11,181 nucleotides of DNA from Physocladia obscura (lineage: Eukaryota; Chytridiomycota; Chytridiomycetes; Chytridiales; Chytriomycetaceae): contig JADGJH010001226.1 in the NCBI GenBank assembly GCA_027596945.1, positions 1-11,181 of the forward strand. The letters are read 5' to 3'. This document shows positions 5,972 through 11,181 of this stretch, one piece after another (the first letter of the stretch is position 1; each line of letters opens with the position of its first letter). The position numbers and the translations under genes are program-made. The notes beneath the pieces are model-generated. The model worked only from the letters and a program-made list of their open reading frames with translations, was not told where the DNA came from and did not search any database.

Positions 5972-7499
5972 ATGCGTTTCTCCCACTGGCAGAAAGCACT
6001 TATCGGTGGTGTTACTCTATTCTCGTTTCTTGGCTTCGCTTTCTTCTTGAAGCTCGATAGTTTCACTCATCTAAAGGCTTATATCGCCCCAACCAATCCA
6101 TCACCAACCGAGACTCCTCCGAAATTTGTTTACGCCAACTTTGACACTGTCATCCGTCCAAAAAATACTACATCTGGATTCACAATGCAAGAGCTCGTCG
6201 ATCTGTGCCATTACAATGGAGAGCTGCACCTGTCGCGGTTCCGAGCCTTCAAAAGCCAGGATTTCCACGCCCTTGCCGACGATTACGTAGAGAACTGCTT
6301 TCCTCTGGAATTCTCCACGAGCAGTGGTGCACGCTCGATGGGTCATTGCAGCGACTTTGCAAATTACATTTATTATGGCGGTGCGCGGCTTTCTCTGGAT
6401 TTCGGTGGGTTTCCGGAGATTTTGAATCGGAAAGTGCAGAATTGCCCAAACACGGTTCGCGTGCATGGCGAATATCCGAACTGGCAATTTTTTGGCCTGA
6501 ATGTCACGAATTATTGGATGCCGAATCTCGAGCAAATCAAGGTTGAGCAGATGACTTTTTTTGAGCATATTGACACTGTTTTGTGTAAAGTGCGGGCAAT
6601 GTGTGTTGCTGTGGAACGGTTCATCAAGGCGCAACAGGCGAATAATACACTCGGGATTCAAAAGTTTCCGAAATTCAAATACATGAGCCATAGTTCGCCT
6701 GACCCGCTTGAAGATGGTCCTAAATTGCTTGGAGAAGAAGAGTTTAAAAATATCACGCAGGTTTCGTTTTATATATTTCCTTGTTATCTTTTTATTCACA
6801 TTATTACTAAAATAATAGGATTACAATGCATTTTATCATTCCTATGGTCACTCTGGACGCAAATCCACACCGGAAGTTTTTCAATGTTGGCGCAGACATC
6901 CAGAATGGCCAAATTTGACAATAGTTGGTGAGTAAAATATACATATTCACTTTTAAATAATTACAATCTAAAAATTGTGACCCCATTTCCACACACACAC
7001 ATATAAATCAGGAAACGAACGAAAAGAAGATTTCGCCAAAAATATAGTGGGTAAATTTCCAACAAATATCCACATCAAATCACATCTGGAGTTTCCAGAA
7101 CTACGTCGCCTGCAACTAAAAAGCGGCGTTCACCTGTGCCCGTCTTCTCAAGAAGGTTACGGTCATTATATTAACGAAGCTCGCGCTGTTAGTGCTGTTG
7201 TTTTAGTTACCGACCATGCGCCAATGAATGAGTTTATTGTAGACGGTGTGAGTGGAATTCTTGTCGATCACTATGACTTAAGCACTGAAGAGTATCAAGG
7301 AATGGCGCCGTATTTCAAGAGTGTGGCTCGGGTTGGTGTGGATCATATTTGTGCTGCAGTTTCAAGGGTTTTGAATCTGAGTATTGAGGAACGAAGGCAG
7401 ATTGGTCAGAATGCGCGCAGGAACTATCTTCATGATAAAAATGAGATGATAAAAAATATTGAAGAGCTGCGAAATGAGATTACAAAAAAGAAAATATAA
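5972..7499 (+). CDS. Type II membrane GT-B glycosyltransferase, three exons (461 aa)
   Basis: Exons are 5972-6760, 6819-6927 and 7012-7499; both joins keep frame. The start is ATG 5972; the TTG three bases earlier is rejected. Residues 1-8 are cytosolic, about 9-27 form a signal anchor (ALIGGVTLFSFLGFAFFLK), and a Pro/Thr stem follows, as in Golgi or ER enzymes. Exon 1 carries the N-terminal GT-B half, including NVTNYWMPNLEQIKVEQM. Exon 2 reads DYNAFYHSYGHSGRKSTPEV (264-283), whose SGRKST segment is a nucleotide-sugar transferase-like Gly/Arg/Lys loop. Exon 3 holds CPSSQEGYGHYINEARA with the EX7E pair Glu347 and Glu355, typical of GT1/GT4-like retaining enzymes, then DHAPMNEFIVDGVSGILVD. Donor and acceptor substrates cannot be read from sequence. 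Several N-glycosylation sequons are present. The gene looks intact; it converges on the ABC pseudogene 39 nt past its stop. Confidence 0.88.
6761..6818 (+). other. Intron 1 of the glycosyltransferase (58 nt)
   Basis: Donor GTTTCG after ACGCAG, near-ideal branch site TACTAA, acceptor AATAG. The sequence reads through without a stop, which can mislead an intron-blind gene caller into joining exon 1 to a wrong frame. Removing it restores the conserved DYNAFYHSYG block. Confidence 0.9.
6928..7011 (+). other. Intron 2 of the glycosyltransferase (84 nt)
   Basis: Donor GTGAGT after ATAGTTG, acceptor AAATCAG, phase 1, with an (AC)n run near 6990-7000. Splicing joins LTIVG to NERKEDFAKN and restores the frame of the C-terminal nucleotide-binding half. 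Confidence 0.9.
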
Positions 7500-7598
7500 A
7501 ATATTGTGCAATAATAGTGTTTTATTATGGCATTTTTTCTTTGGCCAACAGAAAAGTTCTAATCCAAAACAAACGTAACGCGATTCACATACTTCACC

Positions 7599-7604
7599 AA
7601 ATAA
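7599..7604 (+). terminator. Candidate polyadenylation signal for the glycosyltransferase
   Basis: AATAAA lies 100 nt past the TAA stop, inside the last intron remnant of the convergent ABC pseudogene. It is the canonical hexamer at a typical distance, but the region is AT-rich and the match could be chance. Confidence 0.35.
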
Positions 7605-9444
7605 AGATTTACCTGCCCGTTATTCTGCACTTCAGTCTCCAGGTTGTTCAGTCAATCCTACAACTTGTAATGCTTCCCAAATGTCAGCATCTTGAAACTC
7701 ATGGTTGTAATCCAAGTTAGATCGAATTGTACCGGAAAACATTACAGGCTCTTGGGGAATAATTTGCAAACGCGCACGTAAAGTATCAAGACCCAACATT
7801 CCGATATCTAAAAAAAATTAAAATTAATTTGAAAAAATCTTTAAAAAAATCACCTCTTCCGTCAATAAGAATCTTTCCTCCAGAAGTCTCCACAATTCGA
7901 AACAAACATCCCAACAGTGAACTTTTGCCACTCTTGTCGCCAGCACAAATCGTCAAAGACAAGCCTCGAATGATTGGTTCCTCACGACTTTCATACTTGA
8001 CAACGAGATTCTCAAACGTGATTTCTCCTCTTGTCGGCCACACATCCTCATTTATTGGATCTCCATTGCATCGAGCCGCCTTTTCATATGTTAAACTGGT
8101 TACATAATGTGTGAGCCTTTCAATCGAAACCATTCCCAAATCAAGCATCCCAAACATGAAAACCAGCTGCGTAATTGTCACACTAATTTGCCATGAAGAT
8201 GTCAACGCAGCACCCATGAGCGCTTCTTTGGTATTGTTACTTTTGTTTATAAAAACTCCCAGCATACCAACACCAAACACAGTGAATGAGGTAAAAAGTC
8301 CAATACGTAGGTTAACCCAAATTGAAAGACTGTCTTACATACGCTGCAACCAAGGAGGCGTCTAGTAGCACACGTTGACGAGCAATTGCACATTCGGAGG
8401 CGCCTTGAAATGTGCGGATCGTGGCGAGACCAGAAAGAGTTTCGCTAATAAATCCAGAGACAGGCGAGGCTTGAGTCACGCTGATACGTTTAAGTTCGCG
8501 AAAGTTGGAACGATACAGTTGAATCGCGTGAATATTTAGAATTATAACAACAGCAATAAGAACTGCATGCAAGATATTTATATTTTGTGAGCATGGAACA
8601 TTATTACAAAAACCTTAACTGAGCATGTATGGAGACAGAATAACCATAATAACCAAAGAGCAAACAGCTCCAGCTCCAAGGTAATACACGTTCAGAAAAA
8701 CCCACCGCAGGTTCATATCAATCTCTTGCACGTCATTAGACAAACAATAAATTTTCGGCCAATCGGCTTACATGGATAACTAAAAATTTAATTGACGTAT
8801 GTAACTCTATTAAAATGAAAGTGAAATACCTGAGTATCAAAAAACGCCACTGGAGCACGGAAGAGACTCGAAATGGCATGAAAGTGGAAACTTTTTGCTG
8901 CATGACATCCAATATAGTTTAGCAAAGATGAGAACAGCACTGATTTACAATAAACGCAGCATTAGTGAAAAAGGAGGCAAAAAATAGTCACAAACCAAAG
9001 ACAAAAATCTGTCCTAATGACATATAGGTTTAAAGGCTTAAATACTGCTCTGAGGTCCATTCAAACGTATCAGAAGTCCACCAAACAAGTGCATATTGGG
9101 TAAAGAAAATTGTTGCTGCCAAAGCAACCAGTAACAGCAGCAAGGAAAATATCATCGGCCAGCCACCTCCAAACGTGTAATACCGCAGTAAAATTGAAAT
9201 TTTAACAGCTCCACTCTCTCGATCTTCTGCGATAACACCAATTCCTCCACTTTTGACATTTGTCTTTCTTCAATTGCGGTTGGGCCAAACTCCGTCACCT
9301 TCTTAAAGTTATCAACAGTTTCAAACTAGTTCAATTATTCGAAAAGAAAAGAATGACAAGTCGAACTTTCACATCCTTGGCAAGGTTTGCAAAAATTCCT
9401 CTTTTTTGGGCATTCAGTTCTGCAAAAATTCCCTGCTCAACAAT

Positions 9445-9466
9445 CTTAAATGAAGTTAAAACGCAC
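9445..9466 (-). other. Deletion junction replacing ABC transporter NBD1
   Basis: The TMD1 exon ends SFIFYG at a GTGCGT donor (9466-9461). Only 22 nt later an acceptor-like TTTAAG leads into the final NBD1 helices (IVEQGIFAEL). The 22-nt remnant has a donor at one end and an acceptor at the other but is too short to splice. The simplest reading is a deletion whose breakpoints lay in two different introns, removing the exons that carried most of NBD1. Confidence 0.7.
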
Positions 9467-10364
9467 CATAGAAGATAAAACTGCTCATGGGAATCAAAGT
9501 GGGAATTACACAAAGAATTGCAAAAACAGCACCAATAAATATGTTGTATATAGCTAAGCTTTTCAACTGGAGCCGCCGAGCACCATCAATGATGGACCGG
9601 AAGGGTTCCTCAGCTCCTCTGAGTTTAATAATCTTGATTGCCTGAAAGTATTCTTTAATGAGGTTGAGACGCTTGTCACTATGTTCCAACATCACTTTTT
9701 GAGACGGCGAGGAGCAATGAATTAATGGAGATTGACATGTAAGACCCAAAATAACAGTAGCCACAGCAAGAACAATAGCGAGACCAATAAGGCTGTAAAG
9801 AAGTGCCAGCATTCCAATAATTTGAAATGGAATTGTCAGAGACTTGTGGATGTTGAGGACAATCCGGATAATGGCTGGAACATCGACGTGAATCATAAGC
9901 AAAATTCGGCCATCCTTGTATTCTTTTGCGCTGGAACCCGAGAGCCGAAAAGGCTTTTCAAAAATAGCACCTATCAGAGCAGCTTTGATTCTGTACTGAA
10001 CATCTCGATGAAGCTGAGCAGCGATTTGGCGGAAAAAGAGGCGAGATAATACTTTAAATTATATTACTTTAGTGGAATAGTGTAACTATCACAACCTGAT
10101 AGTTTTACCACAGACAGACATAGCAACAACAAGTTCAGAGCCTTGGTTCTGATCCGAATTTTCGACTATTTTGGCAATGAGAATCGGAACGGCACAAGCC
10201 AACACGGGCGACAGCGAGTCGCATGGGGCGCCGAGGAACCAGGTAATTGCGTGAACCTTAAACAAAGCTGCGAAAATCTTAGTTTTTGGGCGGTCTTGCA
10301 AATCTTTCAATGTCAAAGCAGCCGTGGCAGCGGAGTTTACGGCTGCAATCGGGGGTAGGTCCCA

Positions 10365-10431
10365 CTTGGTTTATGGGTCTCAGAATATTATCTAATCAAT
10401 ATCCCTCATAGTAGCTGAGAAAGTGTCTTGC
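10365..10431 (-). other. Probable GC-AG intron in the ABC pseudogene (67 nt)
   Basis: The donor is CAG|GCAAGA, close to the GC-AG consensus, and the acceptor is CCAAG. Joining LEVQ to WDLPPIAAVN keeps frame and restores the typical ABCC block before the first transporter domain. An alternative GT donor lies six bases earlier (GTGCAG) but matches the consensus poorly. Confidence 0.55.
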
Positions 10432-10485
10432 CTGCACTTCAAGAGTTTTTTTCAACCCATTGCGCAGGAGAGGGGCCCATTTGAA

Positions 10486-10710
10486 TTTTTACATCTCTCA
10501 AATATCTCATTTTAGTTTCGGAGTGCCTCGTCCTCCCTGCTAGATTCTTCAGAAATAAAACTCTCACAACTGTTAAATTCTAATAAAGCTACCAGAATAT
10601 TAAAAATTTGTTTTTCTTTGATTTCATACATTCTCAGTAAGAACTAGGCTATTTTAATATTTGAACAGAATGGATAAATTAAAATATAACTGACCACCAA
10701 ATGGATAAAA
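10486..10710. other. Upstream flank of the ABC pseudogene
   Basis: On the - strand the TTCAAATGG start of the first recognised exon is preceded by a five-A run (10486-10490). If one A were absent, the frame would continue upstream into YLRDVK and reach an ATG at 10510-10508, suggesting a homopolymer frameshift. Another frame nearby reads SEESSREDEALRN, like an acidic ABCC linker, then a stop. Upstream of about 10560 nothing is assignable. Confidence 0.35.
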
Positions 10711-10877
10711 TCAATTATTCTTGGCCAGACCAATAAAATCCACAAAGTTTTCAAGTTTGACTTGAGCATTGTTAATTTCCACTCTGATTAGTAACGTGGG
10801 AACAGGCATAAGAATAGTATTAGTGCTGGTAGTTGTAGCAGCTTGAGTCAACTGATTCAATATTAGATATCTTAGAA
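10711..10877 (-). CDS. Possible last exon of an unknown gene
   Basis: An open frame ends at TGA 10713-10711 and follows a TTTAG acceptor at 10878-10879. It reads LRYLILNQLTQAATTTSTNT, then VPTLLIRVEINN, and ends NFVDFIGLAKNN. The Thr/Ser stretch followed by hydrophobic and polar alternation looks protein-like but matches no family I know. A small ATG frame of 34 codons lies upstream on the same strand (10914-11018, MKNFKVPKTEISELLNIPC) and might be part of the same gene. Support is weak: about 55 codons in AT-rich DNA. Confidence 0.22.
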
Positions 10878-10879
10878 CT

Positions 10880-11181
10880 AAATGACAAGAGTTTGAGATT
10901 TAAGTATGGGACGTCATTGCAGTAGAAATTGCAAACTATGTTTCAAGTTCTGTGGAAATAAGCAAGGGATATTGAGCAGTTCAGAAATTTCTGTTTTTGG
11001 CACTTTGAAATTTTTCATTTTGTCAGTTTATTAAAATAAAAGGACAATTTCTACGAAAACTTTATAGTTAAATGAAAGTTTAATACTTAATGTGTCCTTT
11101 GTTTTATTTAATGAGACCAATAATAAAGTAAAGAAAAGAGTTGGGTTGAAGTAGTTTTTGAAGTAGAAAGAAAAAAGAAAG
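10880..11181. other. AT-rich right edge, no gene supported
   Basis: Apart from the 34-codon ATG frame on the - strand at 10914-11018, which contains an acceptor-like TTTCCACAG, I see only AT-rich sequence with purine runs near the end. No RNA gene, repeat family or longer frame is visible. Confidence 0.5.

Larger units (their letters stand above)
7538..10485 (-). pseudogene. ABCC/MRP-type ABC transporter pseudogene, NBD1 deleted, truncated in NBD2
   Basis: Readable exons, 5' to 3': 10432-10485 (FKWAPLLRNGLKKTLEVQ, the conserved entry to TMD1), 10109-10364, 9467-10051 (TMD1), 9373-9444 (last 24 codons of NBD1, IVEQGIFAELNAQKRGIF), 8996-9301 (linker with VIAEDRESGAVK, start of TMD2), 8830-8939 (RAPVAFFDT), 8620-8766, 7854-8562, 7613-7807 (Q-loop IIPQEPVMFSGTIRSNLD) and 7538-7558 (signature NFSVGQR). 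The introns between them are 46-71 nt with standard borders, except a probable GC-AG first intron. Intact ABCC proteins are TMD1-NBD1-TMD2-NBD2 exporters of conjugates. Here NBD1 Walker A, Q-loop, signature and Walker B are gone. Exons 8996-9301 and 8620-8766 each carry a net -1 shift, and exons 7854-8562 and 7613-7807 a net +1. TAA interrupts TMD2 at 9030-9032. The NBD2 Walker A is shortened, and NBD2 ends at the signature. No function is expected. Confidence 0.88.

Noticed and set aside
6101..6799. 232-codon - strand open frame
   Set aside because: It is antisense to glycosyltransferase exon 1, whose motifs, splice sites and downstream exons show that the + strand is the coding one.
6761..6931. 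Read-through of glycosyltransferase exon 1 into a hydrophobic C-terminus
   Set aside because: Removing the 58-nt intron with a TACTAA branch site restores the conserved HSYGHSGRKST block; the hydrophobic read-through is translated intron.
8940..8995. In-frame TGA after LGQIFVFG in the ABC pseudogene, first taken as a nonsense mutation
   Set aside because: It lies in a 56-nt intron (GTTTGT donor, CACTAAT branch, AATCAG acceptor), and splicing restores VLFSSLLNYIG, so it is not a lesion.
9030..9032. Reassigned stop codon (alternative genetic code) to explain TAA in TMD2
   Set aside because: The intact genes in the window end at TAA or TAG and contain no internal stops, and the ABC locus has independent frameshifts, so pseudogenisation explains it.

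Overview
The window reads as nuclear DNA of a fungus, most likely a zoosporic fungus (Chytridiomycota). The reasons are AT-rich intergenic DNA full of homopolymer runs, many very short spliceosomal introns (about 45-85 nt, GT-AG, one probable GC-AG), Ser/Thr-rich single-pass surface proteins, and a Golgi-type glycosyltransferase. The phylum is inferred from general features, not from a marker gene. Bacterial signals such as Shine-Dalgarno sites and operons are absent. No tRNA, rRNA, CRISPR array or intact transposon was seen.

Layout. (1) 1-900, + strand: coding-like fragments separated by splice-site-like signals and interrupted by stops. This is either the 3' part of an unknown gene or its relic, and it ends in an A-rich tract. 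(2) 900-5000, - strand: three surface-protein genes in a row. The first two (312 and 360 aa) have a Ser/Thr-rich ectodomain, one membrane span followed by a basic patch, and the same C-terminal aromatic motif (YPGYYDxxGxYHYY). The second and third share a cysteine-spaced ectodomain, but the third (186 aa, or 171 aa if a 45-nt intron is removed) ends in a hydrophobic tail resembling a GPI signal. They look like a local paralog cluster with different membrane anchoring. (3) 5000-5915: intergenic DNA with a frameshifted tandem copy of the next gene's first-exon start, plus older decayed traces of it. (4) 5972-7499, + strand: a complete three-exon GT-B glycosyltransferase, 461 aa after splicing, with an N-terminal signal anchor. 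(5) 7538-10485, - strand, convergent with the glycosyltransferase: an ABCC/MRP-type ABC transporter pseudogene. Its exon-intron structure is still readable, but nearly all of NBD1 is deleted, the Walker A of NBD2 is shortened, several frameshifts and a nonsense codon are present, and the gene stops abruptly at the NBD2 signature motif. (6) 10486-11181: AT-rich DNA with one or two small coding-like pieces on the - strand.

The genes do not form an obvious pathway. The surface proteins and the glycosyltransferase could both serve the cell surface, since Ser/Thr-rich ectodomains are typical glycosylation substrates, but adjacency is the only link seen here. The strongest observations are the paralog cluster with its aromatic tail motif, the duplicated signal-anchor exon, and the step-by-step reconstruction of the ABC pseudogene.
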